Below the pieces are notes generated by a model that was not told where the DNA came from, searched no databases, and saw only the letters and a list, made by a program, of their open reading frames with translations. From assembly GCA_000967895.1 (NCBI GenBank), contig FO203512.1:2131350-2195349 (forward strand): a stretch of DNA of 64,000 nt, in the 5' to 3' direction. A program made the position numbers and the translations under genes. Shown in pieces: positions 28,813 to 37,533 of this stretch (its first letter is position 1; each line of letters opens with the position of its first letter). The stretch is from Oleispira antarctica RB-8. GTDB taxonomy: Bacteria; Pseudomonadota; Gammaproteobacteria; Pseudomonadales; Oceanobacteraceae.

Positions 28813-29850
28813 TTAAGCGTCCTGTTTGTCTGCTGCTCTATTATTGCCTTCGATAGCTTTGCGCGCTAAATTCATATTTAAACGATCTTCCGCACGACGG
28901 CCAAATTTACTTGCGTCAAATTCGGCTGAATCAACGTTAGTATTGGCATGTTCTTTTAACACGCTGAATAAATACTGACCGTAGCCATTCTTTTTCATGG
29001 GCTCTGCGAGTGTTTTTAACTGGTCGGTACTGATCAACCCTAAGCGAAAAGCAATTTCTTCTGGGCAGCAGACTTTTAGGCCTTGGCGTTTTTCAATGGT
29101 CGCAATAAAATGACTGGCATCTAATAAACTGTCGTGAGTACCAGTATCTAACCAGGCGGTTCCACGGCTTAATATTTGTACATTAAGCGTTTCATCTTCT
29201 AAATACACTTTATTGATGTCGGTAATTTCTAATTCGCCACGAGGACTTGGCTTAACATTTTTAGCAATTTCGACAACGCGATTGTCATAAAAATAAAGAC
29301 CCGGTACCGCGTAGTTAGATTTAGGCTCTTTCGGTTTTTCTTCTAACGAGATTGCTTTGCCACTTGAGTTGAATTCAACCACACCATAATCGCTAGGATT
29401 TTGTACGTGATAGCCAAAAACTGTTGCACCATGATTTTGGTTTGCGGCGGCATGCAACATGTCTTTTGACATATTTTCGCCAAAGAATAAGTTGTCGCCT
29501 AAGATTAACGCGACTGAAGAGTCGCCAATAAATTCTTCACCAATAATAAAGGCTTGTGCCAATCCATCTGGAGATTCTTGCACGGCGTATTCAATACTAA
29601 TGCCCCAATCGCTCCCATCACCCAATAGATTTCTAAAGTTCTCTTTGTCTTGTGGCGTTGTAATAATTAAAAATTCAGTAACGCCTGCAAGCATTAATGT
29701 GCTTAACGGATAAAAAATCATGGGCTTATCATAAACAGGCATTAACTGCTTACTCACCGATTTTGTTAGGGGGTATAAGCGCGTACCTGAACCGCCCGCA
29801 AGAATAATTCCTTTTCTACCTTTACCCATATTTGTAATTAAGCTTTCCAT
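28813..29850 (-). CDS. rmlA: Glucose-1-phosphate thymidylyltransferase
   Basis: A 345-residue enzyme making dTDP-glucose from dTTP and Glc-1-P. The signature [20 protein letters not shown] lies near residues 14-33, followed by [25 protein letters not shown] and [11 protein letters not shown] occur later. ATG at 29850 has GGAG five bases upstream and is preferred over the internal ATG at 29829. The C-terminus is about 50 residues longer than the E. coli enzyme. It begins the rml block, 67 bases after kpsD. Confidence 0.96.
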
Positions 29851-29917
29851 AATGACTCCACGTCCATTCTATAATTTTTTGCATTAAGTGCTTTCACACT
29901 GACTTCAATATTTCTGG

Positions 29918-31528
29918 CTACAGAGCAATAATAACTGCCGCTGAAACCGCAATTTGATACATGATTTGAGTAAGATCTTTTGTTAGCTGCAGTGACTTCG
30001 AATCGGGCTCTGCCAATACAAAAATCTCGTCGCCGGGCTTTACATAATCGTCTTCATCTAAATCTGAATTTGCGTCTACAAACTCACCGTTGGGGCGCAT
30101 AATTACGATATTAAAATCGCTAGAGCCTCTGTTTTTACCGCCTGCTTTTGCGATAAAATCTTCGATGGTTAGGTCTTTATTAAACGCAATGGCTGTTGGA
30201 AATAAGACTTCACCATGAACCATGACTAAGTTTTTATTACTCGGCACTACAATACGATCACCTTGTTGCAGAATTATTTTTTTGGCTTCATAACCTGCTG
30301 ATAACAGCACTTGGCCTTTGGGTTCTACTAGGCGAGCTTTTGCGATCCATTGCAGCATAATCTCAGCTTCGGCTTTTCTTAATTGCGCTTCTTCTTTGGT
30401 GCTTGATCTTGCCGTTAATACGCTTTGCTCTAAGGCGGTTAACGATGCTTGTAGCATGTCTTTTTGACGTTCTGCTACTGACTTTCTATACAGCTGAATA
30501 CCTGAAGAATTAGATAACTCAGTTAATTCGATTTTTTTAATAACAGCGTCGAGGGACGTTCCCCAAGGAATAACCAATTCATTTTCTGAGCTGTGCTCGC
30601 CCACCACTTCAACACTGATACTGGTTGGACGAAGTTGGGTCGATAGTTTTATAAGTGCGCCATTTGAAACCATTTGATTGGTAATGTCGTTCAACGAGTA
30701 TTGACTGGCTTCAACGCTTTTATTAACTGCTTCTATAATAGTGACATTGGTTGCTCTGTCATTCGGGACAATGGCATTTAATATATTCGCTATCGGCTCT
30801 TGGCTACCTCGAATTTCATACTTGCCTGCAAAACCTACTTCGCCTTCTATGGTAACAACACCTTGACGCGGGCCAACAAAGATAACGTCGCCATCTTGCA
30901 GAGGCAGACGTGGCATTTTTCCTGATGATAAAAAGTCGTATAGATCTATTTGCTCGATGGTTTTATTATTGCGACGCAGTTGAATTTGACGCAGGCCGCC
31001 AATGTCTGCACGAATGCCTTTGGCTTGATCGATAAAGCGTAAAATACTGTCAGCCGATTGCCCTTCGTATAGACCAGGTTTGTTGACTAAGCCGGTTAAA
31101 AATACTTTTACTTTTTGCGTTGATAGCAGTGTGACGTAAACTTCAACATTGGATTTATAAACGCGTTTCACCGACTTTAATACTAGGCGGTTTAGGTTTT
31201 CATTGCTGACACCCAATACGGTAATTGGCCCTACTTTAGGAATAAAAATATTACCTTTAGGGTCTACTTCTATTTCTTTTTGATACTCTAACCCACCCCA
31301 CAGTTGCACTAACAACTTGTCGCCACTGGCGATGCGGTAATCGGGATTAATGCCCGAAAATGATGTGTCACTAAAGCCACCGTTGAATAACCACGAGCCA
31401 TACAGCTTGCTGGCCGTACTGGTATTGATAGCTTCTACAACTTCAGCGTCTTTATCTTGCTGCAAGCTAACCGCCCACAGTGCTGGCGAACTTAAAAGAA
31501 GTACGATGATGAGTATATTTTTAATCAT
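29918..31528 (-). CDS. kpsD: Capsule export outer-membrane/periplasmic protein, KpsD-like (OPX family)
   Basis: A 536-residue polysaccharide export protein with a Sec signal peptide (about 1-19, ending ALWA). A Poly_export domain follows (DYRIASGDKLLVQLWGG, near 45; VDPKGNIFIPKVG), then several SLBB beta-grasp segments (VFLTGLVNKPGLYEG, VTIEGEVGFAGKYEIRG, VMVHGEVLFPTAIAF). There is no lipobox, unlike Wza, which fits the KpsD type. A C-terminal hydrophobic stretch is present. The start overlaps the kpsE stop by one base. It would work with KpsE to carry the polymer across periplasm and outer membrane. Confidence 0.9.
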   Translation of the reverse strand: MIKNILIIVLLLSSPALWAVSLQQDKDAEVVEAINTSTASKLYGSWLFNGGFSDTSFSGINPDYRIASGDKLLVQLWGGLEYQKEIEVDPKGNIFIPKVGPITVLGVSNENLNRLVLKSVKRVYKSNVEVYVTLLSTQKVKVFLTGLVNKPGLYEGQSADSILRFIDQAKGIRADIGGLRQIQLRRNNKTIEQIDLYDFLSSGKMPRLPLQDGDVIFVGPRQGVVTIEGEVGFAGKYEIRGSQEPIANILNAIVPNDRATNVTIIEAVNKSVEASQYSLNDITNQMVSNGALIKLSTQLRPTSISVEVVGEHSSENELVIPWGTSLDAVIKKIELTELSNSSGIQLYRKSVAERQKDMLQASLTALEQSVLTARSSTKEEAQLRKAEAEIMLQWIAKARLVEPKGQVLLSAGYEAKKIILQQGDRIVVPSNKNLVMVHGEVLFPTAIAFNKDLTIEDFIAKAGGKNRGSSDFNIVIMRPNGEFVDANSDLDEDDYVKPGDEIFVLAEPDSKSLQLTKDLTQIMYQIAVSAAVIIAL

Positions 31529-32778
31529 TATTCTTGGTGCTCTTTAATAATGGACAGTATTAAACGGCCAATGAAGTAGCTTAATAGCAATACAATAAAC
31601 CAGGTGAGAATGCTGTGAATGCGACGTGGGTATTTATCTTCTTGTGCAAGTGCTGGTTGTTCGATTACCAACAGATGCTTAAGTTTTCGGTAGGCTTCTG
31701 CGCGAACGACTTCAAGACCTGCGAGGGCAGATTTATAAAGGTCAGCGGCCAGCTCACTGTTCAACTTTATTTCTTGGTAGTTGACGTTTATTTTATTCAG
31801 TGACTGCTGATCATCTGAGGTGAGTCGCTGTTTTTCTTGTGCGAGTTGCTCACGCAATGAGGCAACGCGAATATTCTTGGCTTTCACTTCTGGTGCATCG
31901 TCGCGCATAAATGCGAGTAGCGATTTAAGTTCCGTTTCTTCGGTGATAATGGAAGATTCTATGCCATTAATGGCCGTTAGTAGCGCCCCGCTTTGCTGCT
32001 CTGGGCTGTACAATTTGAACTTGTCTTGAAAGCTAATTAACGCGCTTTGGCTTTTGGTTAATATGGCATAAGAGCGCTCTACTTCTTTTTGCGCATACGA
32101 CATTTGTTCACCTGCCATTTTTGCACCCAGGTCATTAATAAAGCGCTCACTGATACTGAGCAACGCTTCACTTACGGTAAGGGAGTAGTTAGCATCGAAG
32201 GTTTGCACTTCGACCATGAGCACATCGGATAATTCGTCATGAATTATTTGAACGTGATTCTGATAGTACTCAACATATTCTTCCATGGTGCTGTCTTGGT
32301 TAAGCTTACTTAGGGTGTCCCAATCGCTGCGTTCATAATGTGCTTTTAGTGAAACTGCCTTATCCAGTGCGGTTGCCATTTCGCGTGATTCTAAAAAGGT
32401 TTTTAGAATCAAGGCATCTCGCATACCCGGCGACACCGCCCCCAAGCCTGACAAGCCTAATAAAGATGAATCGTGGCCACCGGCTTCTTTTACGACAAAT
32501 TGACTTTGGCTTACGTAACGCGGTGATGCCAGCATGGAGTAATAAACCACTAATAATATCGAGGCTAAAATAACTAAGGCAAAAGAGCCGAATTTGGCCC
32601 ATGTGTATACAACACCTTTTTGCGCTTTGGTAAAGGCGGAGGAGTCTTTTACAAACTGTACGGGTTTGCTTTTAAATTTGGCAAGTTTGCGTTGAGCCGC
32701 GGTCTTTTCTACCGCTTGCTCTTTTATCGGCATATCTTTATTTGGCATGTCTTTATCTGGCACATCTTCATTTGGCAT
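31528..32778 (-). CDS. kpsE: Capsule export inner-membrane protein, KpsE-like (PCP-3)
   Basis: A 416-residue protein with one membrane segment near 63-83 (ALVILASILLVVYYSML) and one near the C-terminus (about 388-407). Between them is a long, coiled-coil-rich periplasmic region, the layout of KpsE/BexC/CtrB. YVSQSQFVVKEAGGHDSSLLGL after the first helix is typical. The N-terminus carries a 5-residue repeat (MPNED VPDKD MPNKD MPIKE) encoded by a 15-base tandem repeat, so the exact start is uncertain; ATG codons occur at residues 1, 11 and 16. It overlaps kpsT by 11 bases. Confidence 0.92.
   Translation of the reverse strand: MPNEDVPDKDMPNKDMPIKEQAVEKTAAQRKLAKFKSKPVQFVKDSSAFTKAQKGVVYTWAKFGSFALVILASILLVVYYSMLASPRYVSQSQFVVKEAGGHDSSLLGLSGLGAVSPGMRDALILKTFLESREMATALDKAVSLKAHYERSDWDTLSKLNQDSTMEEYVEYYQNHVQIIHDELSDVLMVEVQTFDANYSLTVSEALLSISERFINDLGAKMAGEQMSYAQKEVERSYAILTKSQSALISFQDKFKLYSPEQQSGALLTAINGIESSIITEETELKSLLAFMRDDAPEVKAKNIRVASLREQLAQEKQRLTSDDQQSLNKINVNYQEIKLNSELAADLYKSALAGLEVVRAEAYRKLKHLLVIEQPALAQEDKYPRRIHSILTWFIVLLLSYFIGRLILSIIKEHQE
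32729..32778 (-). repeat. 15-bp tandem repeat at the kpsE 5' end
   Basis: Three imperfect 15-base units plus five bases: GGCATATCTTTATTT, GGCATGTCTTTATCT, GGCACATCTTCATTT, GGCAT (plus strand). Being a multiple of three, copy-number change would keep the kpsE frame and only vary the hydrophilic N-terminal tail or the choice of start codon. Confidence 0.75.
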
Positions 32779-33439
32779 TGTTATACGTCTCGTTATAATC
32801 TTCGATTGCCGACTTTAAATCTGAGTGGTAATGGAGTGTTTGGTCTTTTATGACGATACCCGCTTGGCAAAATTGCTTTAGCTCAGCCAGTGAATGATTC
32901 ACCATAATCAGCTTGGTATTTTCATACTGATCTAAAAGAAGCTTTTTACTTTTCGCTTTAAAATTTGCATCGCCTACAGCAGTCAGTTCATCGATAAGCA
33001 ATATGTCAAAGTTCAAATCAAACGCCATGGCTAAGCCAAACGTTACTTTTGAGCGCATGCCATTGGAGTAGGTTCTTACAGGCTCATCAAAGTATTTGCC
33101 TATTTCTGCAAAATCAGCGACTTGCTTCTCTACTGGCTTAGTATCTCGGTAGCCATGAATGCGTGCGACAAAGCGAACATTCTCACGAGCACTCATGCTG
33201 CCTTGTAGGCCACCCTGCAGCCCTAATGGCCAGGAAATTCTTTGATCGCTTTTAATCTCTCCGCGTGACGGAAAATCTGCACCGCCCAGCATTTTGATAA
33301 GCGTTGACTTACCCACGCCGTTTGGCCCTAAAACAGCAATATTTTTATCGGTTGGCAAACTCATATTCACGTCTTTAAAGACGTAGCTTCGACCCTGTTT
33401 AGTTGGATAAAATTTACTGACGTTTTCAAAATAAATCAT
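32768..33439 (-). CDS. kpsT: Capsule ABC transporter ATPase
   Basis: A 223-residue ATP-binding subunit of the capsule exporter. Walker A is GPNGVGKSTLIKMLGG; the signature is the degenerate YSNGMRSKVTFGLAMAFD typical of KpsT/BexA rather than LSGGQ; Walker B is DILLIDELTAVGD. The H-loop is VNHSLAEL. Its start overlaps the kpsM stop as ATGA. It powers KpsM in the inner membrane. Confidence 0.96.
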   Translation of the reverse strand: MIYFENVSKFYPTKQGRSYVFKDVNMSLPTDKNIAVLGPNGVGKSTLIKMLGGADFPSRGEIKSDQRISWPLGLQGGLQGSMSARENVRFVARIHGYRDTKPVEKQVADFAEIGKYFDEPVRTYSNGMRSKVTFGLAMAFDLNFDILLIDELTAVGDANFKAKSKKLLLDQYENTKLIMVNHSLAELKQFCQAGIVIKDQTLHYHSDLKSAIEDYNETYNNAK

Positions 33440-34230
33440 GAGGTAATAAACCTCTGACGATTAACCTGATACAACATTAAACCTGCGGCATTGGCGACCA
33501 GTGCGCAAAAAGCGACATACTGCCAATCACCTACAGGGCTTGTATAGCTGACGAACATTGATTGACGGATGAGTTCTATAATATGAAAGATCGGATTCCA
33601 ATCAAATATATATAAATATTTTTGTGGAATTATAGTCGCGGTAAAAAAAATGCCGGACATAATGTACATAGGCATCATAACCATACCAACGACCTTGGTA
33701 GTATCTTCCCAGTAGGCACTGGCAACGCAGAGTAATATACCCACACCGAAACCTAAGCTAATAAGCAGTAAATTGACCATTAAAAAGGCTAGAAAATCTT
33801 GCATCTCAACATTAAACCCCATCCAAGCCATGGCCGCTAGGATGATACAAAACACGACTATGTAGGTTACTACTTCGATAATAAGGCGGGTAATAAGCGG
33901 GTCTAAAATAGAGACTTGGCGATAAGTAAACAGCGCTTTATTAGCCTGTACCGAGCCTGATAACTGAAGCAGTAACTTTGAAAAGAATTTAAATGGCATG
34001 ATGCCAGAGATCATAAAAAGTGCGACAGGGACGCCCGACAGACTACTGCGACCGATTAGGCTAAACATAATGGCCATAATGGAAGCTTGCGCTGCAGGTT
34101 CTATAATCGCCCAGAAGTAGCCCAGCTTTTTTGCACCAAAGCGGGTTTTCAATTCACGCATCATTAGCGCAAAAATTGTATCAAGCATTATTTGTAGTGA
34201 CGTACGCGAAGTGCGCCCGGAACCATCCAT
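33436..34230 (-). CDS. kpsM: Capsule ABC transporter permease
   Basis: An ABC-2 type permease with about six membrane helices. The family start RELKTRFGAKKLGYFWAIIE is clear. The reading frame extends to an ATG at 34386 (316 residues), but the first 52 residues are unlike any KpsM. From ATG at 34230 the protein (264 residues) begins MDGSGRTSRTSLQIMLDTIF, like the family. Neither start has a strong ribosome binding site. A sigma-70-like promoter at 34435-34462 would give a leader of about 200 bases for the shorter form, or about 40 for the longer. It is first in the kpsMTED order. Confidence 0.92.
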   Translation of the reverse strand: MDGSGRTSRTSLQIMLDTIFALMMRELKTRFGAKKLGYFWAIIEPAAQASIMAIMFSLIGRSSLSGVPVALFMISGIMPFKFFSKLLLQLSGSVQANKALFTYRQVSILDPLITRLIIEVVTYIVVFCIILAAMAWMGFNVEMQDFLAFLMVNLLLISLGFGVGILLCVASAYWEDTTKVVGMVMMPMYIMSGIFFTATIIPQKYLYIFDWNPIFHIIELIRQSMFVSYTSPVGDWQYVAFCALVANAAGLMLYQVNRQRFITS

Positions 34231-34434
34231 AGTTTTACTCGCTATAAAAATTGAGTTGTCGCAATTACCATCCGGGTAATTTGAGGGCTTTTCTAAGAAA
34301 AGCGGCATACGAATATGCGATATTGTTATATTAGGTAGGCTTCTAGTGTTTAAAACTAGGTCGGCAGTACGACGTGTAAGCATCATTTCGTATCAAGATA
34401 TTACATCAAATAACATCTATTAAGCAATTCCGCG

Positions 34435-34462
34435 ATTATAGGTTAATATCATTACTTTTCAA
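34435..34462 (-). promoter_or_regulatory. Sigma-70 promoter for kpsMTED
   Basis: On the minus strand, TTGAAA (34462-34457), a 16-base spacer and a perfect TATAAT (34440-34435). It is placed just upstream of the kpsM frame and would drive kpsMTED and perhaps the rml and later genes. Confidence 0.7.
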
Positions 34463-34514
34463 GTATTTCAGTCACGATATCAGCAATAATTCTCATTTCC
34501 AATACTGCAGGCAT

Positions 34515-34548
34515 AAAAAAACCGAATCATAATCTCTTATGTCCGGTT
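34515..34548 (-). terminator. Rho-independent terminator after tRNA-Glu
   Basis: Minus-strand hairpin with AACCG/CGGTT outer stem and CATAA/TTATG inner stem, followed by a run of seven T. It lies 43 bases after the tRNA-Glu 3' end and separates the tRNAs from the kps promoter. Confidence 0.75.
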
Positions 34549-34590
34549 GATTTATCTTAGTGTTTACAGCTCTTCTCAAAAGAGTGTAAA

Positions 34591-34666
34591 TGGTATCCCC
34601 AAGGGGATTCGAACCCCTGTTACCGCCGTGAAAGGGCGGTGTCCTAGGCCTCTAGACGATGGGGAC
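34591..34666 (-). tRNA. tRNA-Glu (anticodon TTC)
   Basis: A 76-base tRNA with encoded CCA. Acceptor GTCCCCA pairs with TGGGGAT in the 3' strand, the T-loop region is GGTTCGAATCCCC, and the anticodon stem CCGCC/GGCGG closes loop CTTTCAC, giving TTC. It lies 24 bases downstream of tRNA-Ala in the same transcript. Confidence 0.97.
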
Positions 34667-34690
34667 ACTAAGACAATACGTTTTAAAATT

Positions 34691-34766
34691 TGGTGGAGCC
34701 TAACGGGATCGAACCGTTGACCTCAACACTGCCAGTGTTGCGCTCTCCCAGCTGAGCTAAGGCCCC
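34691..34766 (-). tRNA. tRNA-Ala (anticodon GGC)
   Basis: A 76-base tRNA with encoded CCA. Acceptor GGGGCCT pairs with AGGCTCC (one G-T), the D-arm is TTAGCTCAGCTGGGAGAGC, and the anticodon stem CAACA/TGTTG closes loop CTGGCAG, giving GGC. It is first in a two-tRNA operon with tRNA-Glu. Confidence 0.97.
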
Positions 34767-34784
34767 ATCTCAAAACGTGGGCGT

Positions 34785-34813
34785 ATAATATGCTCAGCTT
34801 CTTACCCTGTCAA
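34785..34813 (-). promoter_or_regulatory. Strong sigma-70 promoter of the tRNA-Ala/Glu operon
   Basis: Minus-strand consensus TTGACA (34813-34808), a 17-base spacer, TATTAT (34790-34785), then a GC-rich discriminator ACGCCCACG. This is the pattern of stable-RNA promoters under stringent control. Confidence 0.8.
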
Positions 34814-34874
34814 TACTTTTTGTTCGATTTTATTTTGATTTTCAAGGAGTTAGCCAAATACATTGAATATAAAA

Positions 34875-36278
34875 TCAATGTACGTTGCGGTCAGTAAAAC
34901 CTTTAAATACCGTCAAAAATATTATTTTAACGTCCATTAGTAATGACCAATTACGAATATAGTCCAAATCGTAATCGATACGCCCTTCCATCTTATCAAG
35001 TGTATCTGTTTCGCCTCGATAACCGTTAATCTGAGCCCAGCCCGTAATTCCCGGCTTCACCTTATGGCGCAACATATAATATGGAATCAAACGTCGATAC
35101 TCTTCATTATGCGCTACGGCATGAGGTCTTGGCCCAACCACCGACATTCTGCCCTGCAACACATTAATAAATTGTGGCAGCTCGTCTAATGAGGTTTTAC
35201 GAATAAACGCACCAACTTTAGTAATTCGCGCATCTCCTTTAGTCGCCTGCACAACTTTATCGCCGTTATCCATGGTCGTCATACTCCGGAACTTCCAAAC
35301 AAATATCGGTTTTCCGTCCAATCCATAGCGAGCTTGCTTGAAAATAATAGGGCCAGGCGAGGTCAACTTAACCGCGGCGGCAATGAGTAGCATCGGGGAA
35401 AAAATACCGAGCAAAACAAGCAGGGAGAAAACAATATCGAAGCTGCGCTTCATGATGTCATTAAAACCCAGAATAGGTGTTTCATAGATACTTAACGTTT
35501 GCAGATCCCCTACTACTCCCATCCGTGCATGCAGCAAGTTGTAAGTGAAAAAGTCGGGAATAAGATGCACACTGGCCGTTGTATCACCACACAGGTCAAG
35601 CACTTGTGCAATGCGTTTTTGTGCCTTAAGAGGCAACGCAATAAAAATAAGATCAATTTGACCAAGCTTGGTACGTTCAATTAAATCATTAATAGAGCCG
35701 TGCAATATCTCATCAGAATACTCTTCATTAAGTCGCTTAATACTACGATCATCAAAAAAACCGGAAAACTTGATACCCAACTCTGGGTTAGCCGCCAACT
35801 CATCACGCATTCGCATCGCACTTTTATTTAATCCAACCACAGCAGCATTTCGAGAATTGTAACCACTCAACCGCAAGCTGCGTAGAAAGAAGCGAAAAAC
35901 CATGCGCCAAAAGATAATAGCGAACCAGACCAACAAGACCCACCAGGCAATAACACCTCGTGAAAGATCTCCTGTCATTTTTGCAAAAAAGACAATAACA
36001 ATAACCATAAAGGTGGTTAGCAACCAAGCGCCTGTTGTAATAAAAAACATACGCACAGCATCACTGGCACGCCAAGAACGATAAACGCCCAACGATTCTG
36101 CGCATAGCATAAAAACAATCGCCGCAATTAAGCCCGCTGAACTGTATAGAAAGCTAAACGATATATCATGATAAAAAGCGGCTAGCGCTAAACCACAATA
36201 AACAATGACAATATCAATTAAACGATATACAAAGTTAAACCCCCCTTGGTGGGAGCGAATCATTCCTTGATTAGACAT
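34875..36278 (-). CDS. wcaJ: Undecaprenyl-phosphate glucose phosphotransferase (WcaJ-like)
   Basis: A 467-residue polyisoprenyl-phosphate hexose-1-phosphate transferase that starts repeat-unit synthesis on the inner membrane. It has four to five N-terminal helices (about 16-125), a CoA-binding-like middle domain (AAVVGLNKSAMRM; FSGFFDDRS), and the C-terminal catalytic domain from about 270. Catalytic-domain motifs are KRSFDIVFSLLVLLG, KFRSM, KTSLDELPQFINVLQG, VGPRPHAV and HKVKPGITGWAQING. ATG has AGGA upstream. It is the last gene of the Wzx/Wzy operon, 108 bases upstream (in plus coordinates) of the tRNA-Ala 5' end. Confidence 0.95.
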   Translation of the reverse strand: MSNQGMIRSHQGGFNFVYRLIDIVIVYCGLALAAFYHDISFSFLYSSAGLIAAIVFMLCAESLGVYRSWRASDAVRMFFITTGAWLLTTFMVIVIVFFAKMTGDLSRGVIAWWVLLVWFAIIFWRMVFRFFLRSLRLSGYNSRNAAVVGLNKSAMRMRDELAANPELGIKFSGFFDDRSIKRLNEEYSDEILHGSINDLIERTKLGQIDLIFIALPLKAQKRIAQVLDLCGDTTASVHLIPDFFTYNLLHARMGVVGDLQTLSIYETPILGFNDIMKRSFDIVFSLLVLLGIFSPMLLIAAAVKLTSPGPIIFKQARYGLDGKPIFVWKFRSMTTMDNGDKVVQATKGDARITKVGAFIRKTSLDELPQFINVLQGRMSVVGPRPHAVAHNEEYRRLIPYYMLRHKVKPGITGWAQINGYRGETDTLDKMEGRIDYDLDYIRNWSLLMDVKIIFLTVFKGFTDRNVH

Positions 36279-36406
36279 TTTTATTTCCTAATTATTAATT
36301 ACTAACGACCATTAGCCGAATATCAATTCAAATACTTGCCACATGCTGACAAAGTATATCGGTCCATTCGGCATCCAAAATCACACTGAATCCATTGATA
36401 AGCTGA

Positions 36407-37516
36407 CTAATTATCAGCCATCAATTTTTCGAGCTCCTGCTCATATGAATCATGTATCATTTCAGGCCTAAACATTGAATGGTGACGCTCTACGATTTTT
36501 GCGACATTTTGTTTCAAGAGGTTTTCATCACCGCATAAATCCAAGGCCTCGTGCAATGACGATTCATCGTCAAAGAATATGCCGCCATCACCGACAACCC
36601 ATCGATTAAATACATTCCCATGGGCAATAACCGGATTGCCTGCCGCCATAGCTTCTATGAGTGATGGGTTTGTACCGCCAACGGTATGCCCATGGATGTA
36701 GACTTTTGCGTGATAGCGTAAAGAACTAACGGCATCACTTTCATAAATAGCACCGACAAATAAAACACTGCTATCACCTGCGTCTAGCACTTGGCGATGA
36801 TATGGATTATTGTCAGGATCATAATTACCCAAGACCACCAGAGGTATTCCAGGAGAAGCTTTTACAAAGCTACGCACAACTTCTAATATCGAATTTTCTG
36901 GTTCAGGCCTCGCGATAAGAATTGCGTAATTTCCAGCCGTTAGCCCATATTGCTCAAGTGGCTTTGTAGGCGCTGACTCTATGCGGTCAGCACCGTATGG
37001 AATCACTGTTATTTTCTTTTCATTTGTATGACGCTGCAGATGGCGTTTAATCTCTGGATGATCGGCCACCAAATGATTGGCAAGTCGAGCACCTAGCCAT
37101 TCATTGCAATATAGCCAGACTTTTTTTGCCAATGACCACTTCTCGCGCTTCCATTCAACGCCATCCATATTCATCATATTAGGCTGTCGAGCGATGCGAT
37201 GCAGGATTGAAAAAACGGCCGTATTATAACCAAGCGTTAGCACCACTCCCTCCTGCTTCAGGGCATGAATAATGGATTTTAGATCAAACACTATTGTCCC
37301 GATGGCACTGGTATACGGCACGGGTACATTAACGCAGCGAACCCCTTGCCAATGAGTCTCTGTAATTTTGTCACCGACTTCTAACTGACAATAAACAGTA
37401 ACGTCCCAACCTCGACTAACCATATCAAGTGCAAAACCTTCTGCGAACGTTTCGAACCCGCCATGCATGGCAGGTATGCCTCGAGTTCCTAGAATTAGTA
37501 ATTTCTTTTCTAGCAC
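36407..37516 (-). CDS. DUF1972/GT4 glycosyltransferase, rhamnosyltransferase-like
   Basis: A GT-B protein with an N-terminal DUF1972 domain (LLILGTRGIPAMHGGFETFA) and a GT4 C-terminal half (SLIEAMAAGNPVIAHG). Relatives such as WchF add rhamnose to lipid-linked glucose, which would fit the WcaJ and rml genes here. Start choice is unusual. The frame opens with TTG at 37537, overlapping the wzx stop region, and has an ATG at 37531. A GTG at 37516 is preceded by a perfect AAGGAG with six-base spacing and starts the protein just before the family N-terminus, so I chose it (369 residues). Confidence 0.85.
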   Translation of the reverse strand: MLEKKLLILGTRGIPAMHGGFETFAEGFALDMVSRGWDVTVYCQLEVGDKITETHWQGVRCVNVPVPYTSAIGTIVFDLKSIIHALKQEGVVLTLGYNTAVFSILHRIARQPNMMNMDGVEWKREKWSLAKKVWLYCNEWLGARLANHLVADHPEIKRHLQRHTNEKKITVIPYGADRIESAPTKPLEQYGLTAGNYAILIARPEPENSILEVVRSFVKASPGIPLVVLGNYDPDNNPYHRQVLDAGDSSVLFVGAIYESDAVSSLRYHAKVYIHGHTVGGTNPSLIEAMAAGNPVIAHGNVFNRWVVGDGGIFFDDESSLHEALDLCGDENLLKQNVAKIVERHHSMFRPEMIHDSYEQELEKLMADN

Positions 37517-37533
37517 TTGTAACTCCTTCATTC

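Noticed and set aside
34591-34766. tRNA genes as a sign of a recent genomic island
   Set aside because: No integrase and no partial tRNA copy (attachment repeat) was seen in the window, so an island boundary is only a possibility.
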